DNA of 64,000 nucleotides from Actinomyces faecalis (GCF_013184985.2 NZ_CP063418.1:2604001-2668000), one strand, 5' to 3'. Counted from the first letter of the stretch, positions 8,539 through 17,425 are shown. The notes: a model not told the origin generated them from the sequence alone. Numbers and translations are program-made.

Positions 8539-9543
8539 TCAGCCCAGACGGGCGGTGAGCCAGGTTGTCAGCGCCTGGACATACTGTGTGCGGGCGGGTT
8601 CTGGACTAAGCGCGAGGTCATGAACGCCTCCCTCGATCTGACGGACCGTGACGTCATTGCCCAGGTAGGGAGCGCGGGCAATCATCTGCTCCACGCTCAG
8701 GACGACGTCGCAGCGCAACGCCTCCTCGCGCGTGACCTTCGGGCCCGCGGACGCCGTCGAGCAGCACAGCAGGATCGGGACCTCGATACCCAGGCCGTGG
8801 TGGACCTCGCGCTGAAGCCGACGGATTCCCGCCAGGAAGCCGGCACGCACCGGGAAGGAGGGGCTGGGCTTGAGGGTGAGGTCCCAGTCCCACTCGCCGC
8901 CCCACTGGCGGTGGAGGCTGCGGACGTAGACATCTGTCTCCTCGGCCTCAGCTTCGGCGGGGTTGGCGACCTCCCGCTCCGGGTCCCGTCGTGAGAGGAG
9001 GTCAACGAAGGCAGAGCCGTAGGAGCGCATGAGGGCGGAGGAATTGAGGTCCAGCCACGGGGAATTCAGGGTGACCGCCTCAACACCGCCCGGGTGGTCC
9101 GCCGCCCAGATGACCGCCTGCAGGCCGCCGGTGGAGTGGGCATTGAGAACGACGACGTCGTGCCCGTGCTCCTGACGGATGATCCGCAGGGACTCGGCCA
9201 CCTCCTCGTCGTGGACGCGCAGGTCCCGTACGTCATGCGGTGACCAGTAGCCCAGGCCAGCACGTCCGCAGGCGCGCAGATCCAGGGCGTAGAACTCATA
9301 GCCCGCCTCATCTAGAGCGTCGGCCAGCCAGGTCTGGAAGAAGTAGTCGCTCCGGCCGTGGATGTAGAGCACGGCACGTGAGTGCCGTGGCCTGGCACCC
9401 GCCGGCGTAGCGGCCTGGCGGCGATAGACCAGCATGGCGTGGTCGGCGCCGGGAGCAGCCGCGGACTCAGCCACGGTGATGCGGTGGGCGAGCCAGGGTT
9501 CGCCCAGGATGTCGGTCGTGACATTCGCGCTGGTGACACTCAT
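8539..9543 (-). CDS. Alpha/beta hydrolase (serine esterase/lipase-like)
   Basis: 334-residue single-domain hydrolase. HGRSDYFFQTWLADAL is the oxyanion-hole region, the nucleophile elbow is NAHSTGG (A-H-S-T-G in place of GxSxG) and the catalytic His is in GGVHDLALS close to the C-terminus; the acid is probably in the preceding strand. Resembles monoacylglycerol-lipase/lysophospholipase-type alpha/beta hydrolases. No signal peptide. Start ATG at 9543 (MSVTSANVT) with CAGGAT six bases before it, again leaderless-looking; the frame continues far upstream without homology. The substrate cannot be stated. Confidence 0.75.
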   Translation of the reverse strand: MSVTSANVTTDILGEPWLAHRITVAESAAAPGADHAMLVYRRQAATPAGARPRHSRAVLYIHGRSDYFFQTWLADALDEAGYEFYALDLRACGRAGLGYWSPHDVRDLRVHDEEVAESLRIIRQEHGHDVVVLNAHSTGGLQAVIWAADHPGGVEAVTLNSPWLDLNSSALMRSYGSAFVDLLSRRDPEREVANPAEAEAEETDVYVRSLHRQWGGEWDWDLTLKPSPSFPVRAGFLAGIRRLQREVHHGLGIEVPILLCCSTASAGPKVTREEALRCDVVLSVEQMIARAPYLGNDVTVRQIEGGVHDLALSPEPARTQYVQALTTWLTARLG

Positions 9544-9653
9544 ACCCTGATCCTGACATCCCACAAGGGATGTCTGCAGCATGTGCATCGTCCACCGGGC
9601 CCGCCCCACCCCGGCAGTCCCGCGTGACGTTCGTCCCACTGGAGGGTGCGCAC

Positions 9654-9683
9654 TTGAACAGCTCTGTCTGCGCTGCCTATCGT
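9654..9683 (+). promoter_or_regulatory. Promoter of the metNIQ operon
   Basis: TTGAAC (9654-9659), 18-base spacer, TATCGT (9678-9683). The predicted start, about 9690, coincides with the first base-paired stem of the riboswitch that follows. Confidence 0.55.
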
Positions 9684-9691
9684 TGCCGTGG

Positions 9692-9778
9692 CCATCCAGA
9701 GCAACCGAGAGACCTGGCTCGACGACGTTGCAGCAACCCCCGCTCACGCGGTGAGGGTGCTTCCGCCAGGACCGATGG
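9692..9778 (+). ncRNA. SAM riboswitch (SAM-I clan, SAM-I/IV-like)
   Basis: The leader has the hallmarks of the actinobacterial SAM-I/IV-type aptamer: CAACCGAGAGACCTGGCTCG, then GCAGCAACC, then GGTGCTTCCGCCAGGACC. Pairings visible: P1 CCATC (9692-9696) with GATGG (9774-9778), P2 CCTGGC (9713-9718) with GCCAGG (9765-9770), and a hairpin CTCAC-GCG-GTGAG. It stands directly upstream of the methionine importer, the expected target. The 3' strand of P1 runs straight into the Shine-Dalgarno (GGAGGAG), so SAM binding would most simply block translation. The exact Rfam class needs a covariance-model search. Confidence 0.85.
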
Positions 9779-9786
9779 AGGAGAGT

Positions 9787-10866
9787 ATGAGCGCAGTCTC
9801 GGCACATCCCACTGCCATCGGCGTCCCCGACGGCACTGACGCGGCGGACGCCCGCACGGCAGGGTCCAGCGAGCCCATGATCTCCTTGCGCGACGTCCAC
9901 AAGGTCTACCGTCTGTCCGACGGCCGCGAGGTCCGCGCCCTGGACGGACTGAGCCTGGACATCCAGCCCGGCACGATCCACGGCATCGTCGGCACCTCGG
10001 GTGCCGGCAAGTCCACCCTGGTGCGGTGCCTGACCAGCCTGGAGCCTGTGACGAGTGGGACCGTGCGTGTGGCAGGCAAGGACATGTCCTCACTGTCACC
10101 ACGCCAGCTGCGTGAGGCCCGCCGTTCCATCGGCATGGTCTTCCAGCACGCCAACCTCCTGGAGCAGCGCACCACCGCCCAGAACATCGCCTACCCGCTG
10201 GCCATGGCCGGGGTGCGCAAGGGCTCACGCCATGAGACCGTGGAGAGGATGCTGGACCTGGTGGGTCTGGCTGACCGCGGCGCCTCCTACCCCGCTCAGC
10301 TCTCCGGCGGTCAGAAGCAGCGCGTCGGCATCGCCCGCGCACTGGCCGATCAGCCCTCGGTGCTGCTGTGCGACGAGCCAACCAGTGCCCTGGACCCCGA
10401 GACCACGCGCGCGATCCTGGAGCTTATCCGTGACGTGCGCGACCGCCTTGGCGTCACCGTCGTCATCATCACCCACGAGATGAGCGTGGTCCGCGCGATC
10501 TGTGACTCCGTGAGCCTGCTGGAGGCGGGCCGCATCGTCGAGTCCGGCCCCATTGAGGAGGTCGTCTCGAATGTCACCTCACGCTTGTCCCACGAGCTTG
10601 TCCCGGTGCCGGTCATCCCCGACGGTGCGGTGCACGAGGGCGAGGCCGTCATCGACGTTGCCCTGACAGCCCACCCCGGCCAGCCCGCGGCCGCCCAGGT
10701 CCTGGCCCTGGTCGCCGAGCAGGGCGCGGACGTGGCCGGCGGTGTCTTCGAGACCCTTGGCCAGGCCCAGATCGGCCGCCTGGCACTGACTCTTCCCGCC
10801 GAGCGGGCTCAGGAGGCCCTTCGCGTCCTAGCAGACGCCGGCGTCGTCGCGGAGGTGCGCGCATGA
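9787..10866 (+). CDS. metN: Methionine ABC importer, ATP-binding protein MetN
   Basis: 359 residues. Walker A GTSGAGKST at 69-77, signature LSGGQ at 172-176, Walker B with DEPTSALD at about 198-205, and an H-loop in ITHEMSVV. The C-terminal about 90 residues form the NIL/ACT-like domain that binds methionine and inhibits the transporter, typical of MetN. Start ATG at 9787, after GGAGGAGAGT; an upstream in-frame GTG at 9688 lies inside the riboswitch and is rejected. First gene of a metN-metI-metQ operon and overlaps metI by four bases. Confidence 0.95.
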   Translation: MSAVSAHPTAIGVPDGTDAADARTAGSSEPMISLRDVHKVYRLSDGREVRALDGLSLDIQPGTIHGIVGTSGAGKSTLVRCLTSLEPVTSGTVRVAGKDMSSLSPRQLREARRSIGMVFQHANLLEQRTTAQNIAYPLAMAGVRKGSRHETVERMLDLVGLADRGASYPAQLSGGQKQRVGIARALADQPSVLLCDEPTSALDPETTRAILELIRDVRDRLGVTVVIITHEMSVVRAICDSVSLLEAGRIVESGPIEEVVSNVTSRLSHELVPVPVIPDGAVHEGEAVIDVALTAHPGQPAAAQVLALVAEQGADVAGGVFETLGQAQIGRLALTLPAERAQEALRVLADAGVVAEVRA

Positions 10867-11594
10867 GCATCCTGACCACTGCTGTGGCGAGCCCACTGGC
10901 CACCAGCCTGCTCGCCACGGCTGAGGACGGCACCTGGTTCGAGCGCAAGGTCATCCAGCGCAAGCTCGTCTCCGCCACCATGGAGACCCTGGGCATGACC
11001 TTTGTGTCTGGCGCGCTCACGATTGTCTTCGGCCTGCTGCTGGGCCTGGCGCTGGTGTCCACGGGCAAGCGCGGCCAGCACCGCAACCGGGCCGTCTACG
11101 AGGTCCTGTCCCAGATCGTCAACTTCGGCCGCTCCATGCCCTTCATCATCCTGCTGGTCGCCATCATGAGCTTCACCCGCTTCCTGCTGGGGACCTCGAT
11201 CGGCTGGCAGGCGGCCTGCGTGCCACTGACGGTTGGCGCGATCCCCTTCTACGCCCGGTTGGTCGAGACCGCGATCTACGACGTCGACCACGGCAAGGTC
11301 GAGGCCGCCCTCATGATGGGGGCCTCGGGCCGCCAGATCACCTGGGGCGTGCTCGTGCGTGAGGCCTTGCCCACCCTCATCTCCTCGGCCACCGTCACCA
11401 TCGTGACGCTGTTGGGCTACTCCGCTATGGCTGGCACGGTCGGCGGCGGCGGTCTGGGGGACCTGGCGATCCAGTACGGCCACAACCGCAACTGGACCGA
11501 CGTCATCATCATCACCGTCGTCGTCATCGCCGTCATTGTGGCGGTCATCCAGATCGTCGGCGACATGCTGGCGCGCGTCGTCGACCACCGCTGA
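10863..11594 (+). CDS. metI: Methionine ABC importer, permease MetI
   Basis: 243-residue membrane protein with about five transmembrane helices. The EAA loop that docks on MetN is visible as VEAALMMGASGRQITWGVLVREALP-type sequence near residues 143-167, and the last helix is strongly hydrophobic (VVVIAVIVAVIQIVG). Start ATG overlaps the metN stop (ATGA), indicating translational coupling. Forms the transmembrane channel of the D-/L-methionine importer. Confidence 0.93.
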   Translation: MSILTTAVASPLATSLLATAEDGTWFERKVIQRKLVSATMETLGMTFVSGALTIVFGLLLGLALVSTGKRGQHRNRAVYEVLSQIVNFGRSMPFIILLVAIMSFTRFLLGTSIGWQAACVPLTVGAIPFYARLVETAIYDVDHGKVEAALMMGASGRQITWGVLVREALPTLISSATVTIVTLLGYSAMAGTVGGGGLGDLAIQYGHNRNWTDVIIITVVVIAVIVAVIQIVGDMLARVVDHR

Positions 11595-11691
11595 CGGCCA
11601 GTGCCATCGCACCGTCATCATCCGCACCTCGGCACCAACCTCTGACCATCACAGACTTCCTGATCCCATCAAGAGAATAGGAACTGACACT

Positions 11692-12582
11692 ATGTCCCTC
11701 ACGATCTCCCGCCGCTCCGCCGTCGCCGGTGGCCTGGCCGCTGCCCTGGCCGCCACGCTCGCTGCCTGCGGCAAGGGCTCCGACTCTAGCTCTACCTCAT
11801 CAGCTGCCTCTGGCAGCTCCGACAGCGCGGTCAAGGGCATCACTGTCGACGGTGACGTCACCACCATCACCGTCGGCGCCACCCCCAACCCGCACGTCGA
11901 GATGCTGCAGTGGATCCAGGACAACCTGGCTGCTGACGCCGGCCTCAAGCTGGACATCGTCGAGATCACTGACTACCAGACCCCCAACTCCTCCCTGGCG
12001 GACGGCTCCCTGGCGGCGAACTTCTACCAGACCCCCAACTTCCTCAAGCAGCAGGAGGAGGAGAAGGGCTACGACTTCGAGGCCATCGCAGACGTCCACA
12101 TCGAGCCGATGGGCATCTACTCCGCGAAGTACGCCTCGCTCAGCGAGATCCCCGAGGGCGGCCAGATCGTCCTCAACAACGACCCAGCCAACACCGCCCG
12201 AGGCCTGAAGCTGCTGGAGCAGGCTGGCCTCATCAAGCTCGACGGGTCCGTTGAGCTGGCCTCGGACCTCGACGTCACCGACAACCCCAAGAACCTCACC
12301 TTCACCACGGTTGACGGTGCCCAGGTTGCTCGCGCCATGGAGGATGCCGACGCCGCGGTCATCAACGGCAACTACGCCCTGGAGGCCGGTCTCAAGCCCA
12401 ACGAGGACGCCCTGGAGCTGGAGAAGGCCGAGGGCTCGCCCTACGTCAACCAGCTCGTCGTCCGCACCGAGGACAAGGACAACGAGGCTCTCAAGAAGCT
12501 TGCCAACCTCATGAGTGACGACGCCTTCCGCACCTGGATCAAGGAGAAGTGGACCGACGGCTCGGTCCTGCCCGCTTTCTGA
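11692..12582 (+). CDS. metQ: Methionine-binding lipoprotein MetQ (NlpA family)
   Basis: 296 residues. Signal peptide with SRRSAVAGG (a weak Tat-like twin arginine) and lipobox LAAC with the lipidated cysteine at 26, followed by a serine-rich linker. The mature part is a NlpA/MetQ-type binding domain: VGATPNPHVEMLQW, then FYQTPNFLKQQ, then PNDPANTARGL-like NNDPANTARGLKLL, all standard in this family. Captures methionine outside the membrane for MetNI. Start ATG at 11692 with AGGAACTG upstream; a longer frame begins inside metI and is rejected. The 97-base gap after metI contains no terminator. Confidence 0.95.
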   Translation: MSLTISRRSAVAGGLAAALAATLAACGKGSDSSSTSSAASGSSDSAVKGITVDGDVTTITVGATPNPHVEMLQWIQDNLAADAGLKLDIVEITDYQTPNSSLADGSLAANFYQTPNFLKQQEEEKGYDFEAIADVHIEPMGIYSAKYASLSEIPEGGQIVLNNDPANTARGLKLLEQAGLIKLDGSVELASDLDVTDNPKNLTFTTVDGAQVARAMEDADAAVINGNYALEAGLKPNEDALELEKAEGSPYVNQLVVRTEDKDNEALKKLANLMSDDAFRTWIKEKWTDGSVLPAF

Positions 12583-12651
12583 TCCTCTCCCACCCATCAG
12601 GCTCGACGGCGTCGCCCGCCTCGCGAACGCCCGTTCCGATGCCCTGGGTCG

Positions 12652-12696
12652 CGACGACGGCGGGGAGCAGCTCAATGCTGCTCCCCGCCGTCGTCG
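12652..12696. terminator. Bidirectional terminator between metQ and upp
   Basis: Perfect 19-bp stem, CGACGACGGCGGGGAGCAG (12652-12670) and its complement (12678-12696), 7-base loop CTCAATG. No U tract, as usual in this genome. Lies between two converging genes. Confidence 0.85.
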
Positions 12697-12721
12697 TTGA
12701 GGTCCTTGGCTCCCCTCAGGG

Positions 12722-13360
12722 TCAGTCGACGATGCCGTAGAGACGGTCGCCGGCGTCACCCAGGCCGGGGACGATGTAGGAGTGCTCGTTGAGGCGTTCG
12801 TCCACTGCCGCGGTCACCACCGTGACGTTCGCGCGGCTGCCGACGGCCTTCTCCAGCTGCTTGACCCCTTCGGGCGCGGAGATGAGACAGATCGCGGTCA
12901 CGTCGCGGGCGCCGCGCTCCAGGAGGTAATCGATGGCAGCGACGAGGGTGTGGCCGGTGGCGAGCATAGGGTCGACGACGAAGCACTGACGTCCAGATAG
13001 GTCGTCCGGGAGCCGGTTGGCGTAGGTCTCGACCTCAAGGGTGTCCTCATCGCGCTTCATACCTAGGAACCCAACCTCAGCGGTGGGCAGCAGGCGCGTC
13101 ATGCCCTCCAGCATGCCCAGGCCGGCGCGCAGGATAGGCACGACGATCGGGCGCGGGCCGGCCAGGTGGCGGCAGCTGGCGACGGCGACCGGGGTCTGGA
13201 TATCAACCTCCTCCGTACGCACGTCCCGGGTGGCCTCGTAGGCCAGGAGGGTCACCAGCTCATCAACGAGCTGGCGGAAGACGGCAGAGGGAGTCTCCCT
13301 GTCCCGCAGGACGGAGAGCTTGTGGTCGATGAGCGGGTGGTCGGCAACGTGCAGGCGCAT
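12722..13360 (-). CDS. upp: Uracil phosphoribosyltransferase
   Basis: 212 residues, normal length. [12 protein letters not shown] is the PRPP-binding loop and the C-terminal [15 protein letters not shown] is the uracil-binding flap typical of Upp; [14 protein letters not shown] is the other conserved block. Converts uracil and PRPP to UMP (pyrimidine salvage). Single gene between hairpins at 12652-12696 and 13455-13494. Confidence 0.95.
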   Translation of the reverse strand: MRLHVADHPLIDHKLSVLRDRETPSAVFRQLVDELVTLLAYEATRDVRTEEVDIQTPVAVASCRHLAGPRPIVVPILRAGLGMLEGMTRLLPTAEVGFLGMKRDEDTLEVETYANRLPDDLSGRQCFVVDPMLATGHTLVAAIDYLLERGARDVTAICLISAPEGVKQLEKAVGSRANVTVVTAAVDERLNEHSYIVPGLGDAGDRLYGIVD

Positions 13361-13454
13361 AGGGCCAGGTTACGGCGTCGGACGCCCTTGTGTGATCCAG
13401 GCAGTGGTCCGAGCTGCTCCCGCCTCCGAGCCGCCCCTGAGCCGGGGCACAGCG

Positions 13455-13494
13455 GCGCTCTGGACCGGGGAGCGTGATCTCCGGTCCAGAGCGC
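13455..13494. terminator. Hairpin between the BCCT gene and upp
   Basis: GCGCTCTGGACCGG (13455-13468) pairs perfectly with CCGGTCCAGAGCGC (13481-13494), with a further short GGAG/CTCC inner pairing. Placed just after the end of the leftward BCCT gene and before upp, so it would end BCCT transcription. The CTGGACCGG core also occurs in the element at 4196-4272. Confidence 0.7.
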
Positions 13495-13537
13495 GACCGT
13501 GAGGCCCGGGTGGCAGGCTCCGGGCGAGGCTTCCAGG

Positions 13538-15736
13538 TCAGACTGTCTCGCTGGCCCCCAGGTACTCGACCCAGCGCTCGTAGTGGTCCAGGACGTCATG
13601 GGCTACCTGGTCGGCTGTCCACCCCATGACGTCGTAGCCCACGCCACCGCCCCGGGGCCGGACCTCGAGGCGGGCCGTAAAGTCAGCCGCCTCCTTGAGG
13701 CCCACGCCGCCGTAGGTCGGTGCCGGGACCTCAACGATCCTCACGACGTAACGGAAGACTCGCTGACCTTCCGCCTGCTCGACGGCGTCGGTCTCGATCT
13801 CACCTTCTCGCGCCTCATTGTTGGGGTCACGCACGAACAACGTGGCCCGCCCCAGGAAGGTGCGCTCGTCGTCGGGGTCGACGGCCTCCTCCCCCTCGGT
13901 GTAGACCTCGGCCTCCCACTCCTCCTTGCGCAGCTCGTCCGCGACCGCCTCCAGGGCCGGCACCACGCTGCGCTGCATGGCCTTGCGCGCCTGTGCCGGG
14001 GAGACGGCGTCGAAGGTGTGGGCCAGACGGTCACGCCAGTGCACCCGCCGCAGACCCGCTGCCGTACCGGTGAAGCCAATCGCGCGGTTGCGATAGGCAC
14101 GAGAGCGGGCCTCATTCCAGCTCATCTCGGTACGCAGTGCCTTGAACAGGCAGAACCCGATCATGGCGATGACAAAGCTGAAGGGCAGGGCCATCACCAG
14201 CGTGGCCTGCTGGAGGATGGAGATCCCTCCCGCCGCCAGCATGGCGATCGTCAACGCTCCGGTCAGGGCCGCCCAGAAGATACGCAGCCAGGCAACAGCG
14301 TCCTCCCGCTCCCCCTTGATCCGGCTGGAGAGGTTGGCCATCACCAGCGCGCCGGAGTCGGCGGACGTCACGTAGAACAGGATGCCAATGAACAGCGCCA
14401 GCGCAATGAGGAAGGCGCCACCGGGCAGGGCATCAAGCATGAGGTACAGCCCCTGCTCAGGTGCCTCCACGACCGTCTCCGCGAAGCCCTGGGCACCAGA
14501 GCGCACGAGGTACATCGCATTATTTCCGAAGATCGACACCCACATGGCGACGTAGGTGAAGGGCAGCACCAGGGCTCCCAGGACGAACTGGCGGATGGTC
14601 CGTCCACGGGAGATACGCGCCAGGAACATGCCTACAAAGGCTCCCCAGGTGATCCACCAGGCCCAGAAGAACAGCGTCCACCCGTTGAGCCACTCCTCAG
14701 GCCGGTTGTATGCGTATGTCTCCATGGTGAGCCCTGGGAACTGGGTGATGAAGTCACCCACACTGCCAATCAGGGAGTCGATGAGGAAGGCAGTGTTCCC
14801 GGTGACCAAGACCCACAGGGCCAGGCCGATCGCCAGCAGCACATTGATATTGGACAGGACACGCACGCCCTTGTCCACGCCGGTGGTTGCCGAGACCGTC
14901 GCCATCAGCACACTCAGGACGATGAGGCCGATCTGCGTACCAGTGCCCTGGGGCAGGCTGAACAGGATCTCCAGCGCGACATTGAGCTGGACCACGCCCA
15001 CGCCCAGCGAAGCAGCGATACCAAAGACGCCGCCCACCAAGGCGGCTGTGTCGATCACGTCACCGACCCAGCCGTCCACACGGTCACCGAACAAGGGGCG
15101 CAGGGTTGAGCGCACCGCGAGGGCGTCCCGACGCCGGTAGGCGAAGTAGGCCATGGCCATGCCCATGATGCAGTAGATCCCCCACCCGGAGATTCCATAG
15201 TGGAACAGTGTCAGGACCACGGCGTTGCGCGCCGCCTCGATGGTCTCGCCCTGGCCGGTGGGCGGGTTCATGTACTGGGCCACTGGCTCAGCCACGGCGA
15301 AGAACATGATCCCGGTGCCGATACCAGCCGCAAAGAGCATCGCGGCCCAGGAGAAGGTGGAGAAGTCCGGGGTGGAGTTGTCCGGCCCCAGCTTGATGCG
15401 ACCGTAGCGAGTCAGCGCCAGCACGACGACGAAGACGAGGGCGGCCGTCAGCAGGAGGATGTAGAAGGATCCGAACCATCGTCCAGCCCATGCCACGGCT
15501 GCGTCGAACATGGTCTGGACAGTGGTGGGCGTGATGAGAGCAGCGACAGTGACGCCAGCAATGATGAGGGCTGACGCCGCTAGGACCACCCAGTTGACAG
15601 GCTGACCCGTTCGAGGCGAACGCGGGTCCGAAGGCTCTTCCTCACTCGGGGCCTGGCGGCGCGAGGCTCCTGGCGGTGGCTGGGTCACGCTATCAACGGC
15701 CACGCCCCGGGAAGGCTGAGGGCGATCGGTCATCAT
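13538..15736 (-). CDS. BCCT family choline/glycine betaine transporter
   Basis: 732 residues with about 12 transmembrane helices between residues 45 and 540. The BCCT tryptophan-rich signature is present (GWTLFFWAWWITWGAFVGM), as is the glycine-rich TM1 region AAMLFAAGIGTGIMFFAVAEP. The cytoplasmic C-terminal tail of about 180 residues is long and charged, as in BetT-type transporters, where it senses osmotic state. Imports quaternary ammonium compounds with a cation; which one is not readable. Start ATG at 15736 (or 15733); followed by a hairpin. Confidence 0.85.
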   Translation of the reverse strand: MMTDRPQPSRGVAVDSVTQPPPGASRRQAPSEEEPSDPRSPRTGQPVNWVVLAASALIIAGVTVAALITPTTVQTMFDAAVAWAGRWFGSFYILLLTAALVFVVVLALTRYGRIKLGPDNSTPDFSTFSWAAMLFAAGIGTGIMFFAVAEPVAQYMNPPTGQGETIEAARNAVVLTLFHYGISGWGIYCIMGMAMAYFAYRRRDALAVRSTLRPLFGDRVDGWVGDVIDTAALVGGVFGIAASLGVGVVQLNVALEILFSLPQGTGTQIGLIVLSVLMATVSATTGVDKGVRVLSNINVLLAIGLALWVLVTGNTAFLIDSLIGSVGDFITQFPGLTMETYAYNRPEEWLNGWTLFFWAWWITWGAFVGMFLARISRGRTIRQFVLGALVLPFTYVAMWVSIFGNNAMYLVRSGAQGFAETVVEAPEQGLYLMLDALPGGAFLIALALFIGILFYVTSADSGALVMANLSSRIKGEREDAVAWLRIFWAALTGALTIAMLAAGGISILQQATLVMALPFSFVIAMIGFCLFKALRTEMSWNEARSRAYRNRAIGFTGTAAGLRRVHWRDRLAHTFDAVSPAQARKAMQRSVVPALEAVADELRKEEWEAEVYTEGEEAVDPDDERTFLGRATLFVRDPNNEAREGEIETDAVEQAEGQRVFRYVVRIVEVPAPTYGGVGLKEAADFTARLEVRPRGGGVGYDVMGWTADQVAHDVLDHYERWVEYLGASETV

Positions 15737-15853
15737 TATCTCCGTTCATTGACACATGTCGCCGTCAAAGACTGGCAGGCAAGGTGTCGGGACGCAAAGT
15801 CCCCAGCTGGTCACCCAGGCCCACAGGACCTCAGGCCGTGCCAGGCTGAGCAC

Positions 15854-16318
15854 ATGAAGGTTGTTGAGGAGCGCTACCGCACAGCGATGGACAGAGCCCT
15901 CACGCTGGCCCGGGCCGCCGGTGAGAGCGGAGAGGTGCCCGTCGGCGCCGTCGTCATCTCCCCTGGGGGACAGGTCATTGCCGAGGCAGGCAACGCTCGG
16001 GAGGTGGAGCACGATCCGACGGCGCACGCCGAGATCCGGGCACTGCGTGCGGCCGGTGCGCGGCTGGGTCACTCGCATCTGGATGGCTGCACGCTCGTGG
16101 TCACTCTGGAGCCATGCACCATGTGCGCCGGCGCTATTCAACTCGCCCGGATCCGTCGCGTCGTCCTGGGGGCCTGGGAGCCCAGGACCGGTGCATGCGG
16201 GTCAGTGCGTGATGTGCTGCGGGACTCGAGGAGCAACCACCAGGTCGAGGTACTTGCCGGCCTGGGGGCGCAGGAGTCAGAGGAGCTGCTGCAGGGCTTC
16301 TTCGCGCGGCGCCGGTAA
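15854..16318 (+). CDS. tadA: tRNA adenosine(34) deaminase TadA
   Basis: 154 residues. Zinc/deaminase motifs HAE at 58-60 and PCTMC at 87-91 (Cys88 and Cys91), GAVVIS strand and the C-terminal helix with ELLQGFFARRR match TadA. It converts A34 of tRNA-Arg(ACG) to inosine. Start ATG at 15854; an earlier in-frame ATG at 15749 is not supported by homology. Faces away from the BCCT gene and lies about 120 bases before tRNA-Ser. Confidence 0.93.
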   Translation: MKVVEERYRTAMDRALTLARAAGESGEVPVGAVVISPGGQVIAEAGNAREVEHDPTAHAEIRALRAAGARLGHSHLDGCTLVVTLEPCTMCAGAIQLARIRRVVLGAWEPRTGACGSVRDVLRDSRSNHQVEVLAGLGAQESEELLQGFFARRR

Positions 16319-16441
16319 ATCAGTGGTGCACGAGGCTGCGTGAGGCAACCTCGTGCCTACCTGCCCAGCAACCTGCGTGAGCGACTTCGCAGTGCAATGG
16401 AATTGGGGATAGGCACGCTGACGTGTACCCTCTGTCTGCAA

Positions 16442-16530
16442 GGTAGCGTGTCCGAGCGGCCGAAGGTGCAGATCTCGAAAGTCTGTGTGGTTCATAGCCA
16501 CCCTGGGTTCGAATCCCAGCGCTACCGCCA
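16442..16530 (+). tRNA. tRNA-Ser (anticodon CGA), CCA encoded
   Basis: Acceptor stem GGTAGCG / CGCTACC, discriminator G and genomic CCA end. Anticodon stem CAGAT / GTCTG with loop CTCGAAA gives anticodon CGA (codon UCG). A long variable arm (GTGGTTCATAGCCAC) marks a class II tRNA, and the T arm is CTGGGTTCGAATCCCAG. The sequence after it is gene-poor with phage-like pieces, so the tRNA may have served as an integration site. Confidence 0.95.
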
Positions 16531-16533
16531 CGG

Positions 16534-16576
16534 GAAGCCCCGCCATTCCAACGAAAAGTCGGAGTGGCGGGACTTC
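16534..16576 (+). terminator. tRNA-Ser terminator hairpin
   Basis: GAAGCCCCGCCATTCC (16534-16549) pairs with GGAGTGGCGGGACTTC (16561-16576) with two wobble positions; starts four bases after the tRNA CCA. Confidence 0.7.
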
Positions 16577-17103
16577 TGCATGTAGCGCGCCGAACATATG
16601 CAGAACTCTGACAGCGGCGCCTCCTGATGTTTCTTGCGCTCACACAGTCCCGGAGGGACTCTCCGGGATGACCACCGGCTCAACTCCGGCCACCCTCCGC
16701 TACGACGGCCGTGGGGCGCTCGCGGGACGGTCTCACGTCACGGCGCAGACCCCTACGTGTAGGGGCGTTCAAGGAACACTCAGCCTACAGGCGGCCAGGT
16801 GGGGGGGCGGGCAGTGGCCTCCCCTCCCCCGTGCCTGAGGGGGGTCGCGCGCGCGTGATACCACAGACAGCGGAAGGTGTGGCCATGACGCCCACACCTT
16901 GCCTTGTGGTAGCACAGGCGCTGTCACGAGACCCTGCACCCCGGCCTGCGACGGGGCCAGCACGCCCCCATGCTCCTCGGACCTGCCACAGGCCCCCAGG
17001 CCCTGAAAAACAGACGGTTGACGACGCACGCAGGTCCGGGGCTGCTATCCAGCGGTTATGGGGCCCCTGGGGAGGGGGAGTCACCCCCACCCCGTTTGTC
17101 GTG
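16577..17103. other. Gene-free GC-rich stretch with small hairpins
   Basis: No convincing protein is seen in any frame. Structures present: TCCCGGAG...TCTCCGGGA near 16648, CCCCTAC-GT-GTAGGGG at 16750-16765, and a nested double hairpin at 16859-16911. Runs such as GGGTGGGGGTGACTCCCCCTCCCC-like sequence near 17080 follow the HNH remnant. The stretch resembles non-coding phage-end sequence but holds nothing diagnostic. Confidence 0.5.
16859..16911. repeat. Nested inverted repeat
   Basis: Outer arms TACCACA (16859-16865) and TGTGGTA (16905-16911); inner arms AAGGTGTGG (16874-16882) and CCACACCTT (16892-16900). Could fold as one RNA or be a nested operator; no adjacent gene explains it. Confidence 0.5.
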
Positions 17104-17370
17104 TCATTTCGCGCCGGGATGTTTTTCCTGCGGTCTGCGTCGGAGTGCGGCGCGGTGTCTGGCTAGCTGGGCTGACTCGTGGGCAGTCTTGGCCCGGTGG
17201 CAGGCGGTGGAGAGGGCTTGGAGGTTGTTGGGGTGGTGGTTGTCGCCGGGGTTGATGTGGTCGACGTCGGTTGCCTTGCCATCGCAGCGTGGGTCGTGTG
17301 TGGTGGCTTGGCATTGGCCGTGTGCTTTGGTGAGAGCTTGGGCGCGGATGGAGGGCCAGTTGCGCGGGAG
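17104..17370 (-). pseudogene. HNH endonuclease remnant without a usable start
   Basis: An 88-codon reverse frame ending in TGA at 17104 contains a textbook HNH core: C-x(n)-C spacing in GQCQATTHDPRCDG, then ATDVDHINPGDNHHPNNLQA, then LSTACHRAKTAHES. HNH proteins of this form are common beside the terminase genes of actinophages. No ATG, GTG or TTG occurs in the frame after the two adjacent stop codons (TGATGA) just before 17370, although upstream codons in the same frame still read plausibly (CLGVYLRPR). So the gene has probably lost its 5' end to stop codons or a frameshift. Confidence 0.6.
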
Positions 17371-17425
17371 TCATCATCGGGGTCTCAGGTAGACGCCGAG
17401 GCAGGCACCGCAAGGACGACTGAGA

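Noticed and set aside
9688..9786. Upstream in-frame GTG extension of metN (33 codons)
   Set aside because: Falls entirely within the SAM riboswitch; the ATG at 9787 has the ribosome site.
13499..15109. 536-codon forward frame opposite the BCCT gene
   Set aside because: Rich in H, Q and R, no homology pattern; shadow of the transporter gene.
16711..17166. 151-codon forward frame after tRNA-Ser
   Set aside because: Proline/arginine/glycine-rich, no homology, no ribosome site; treated as non-coding.
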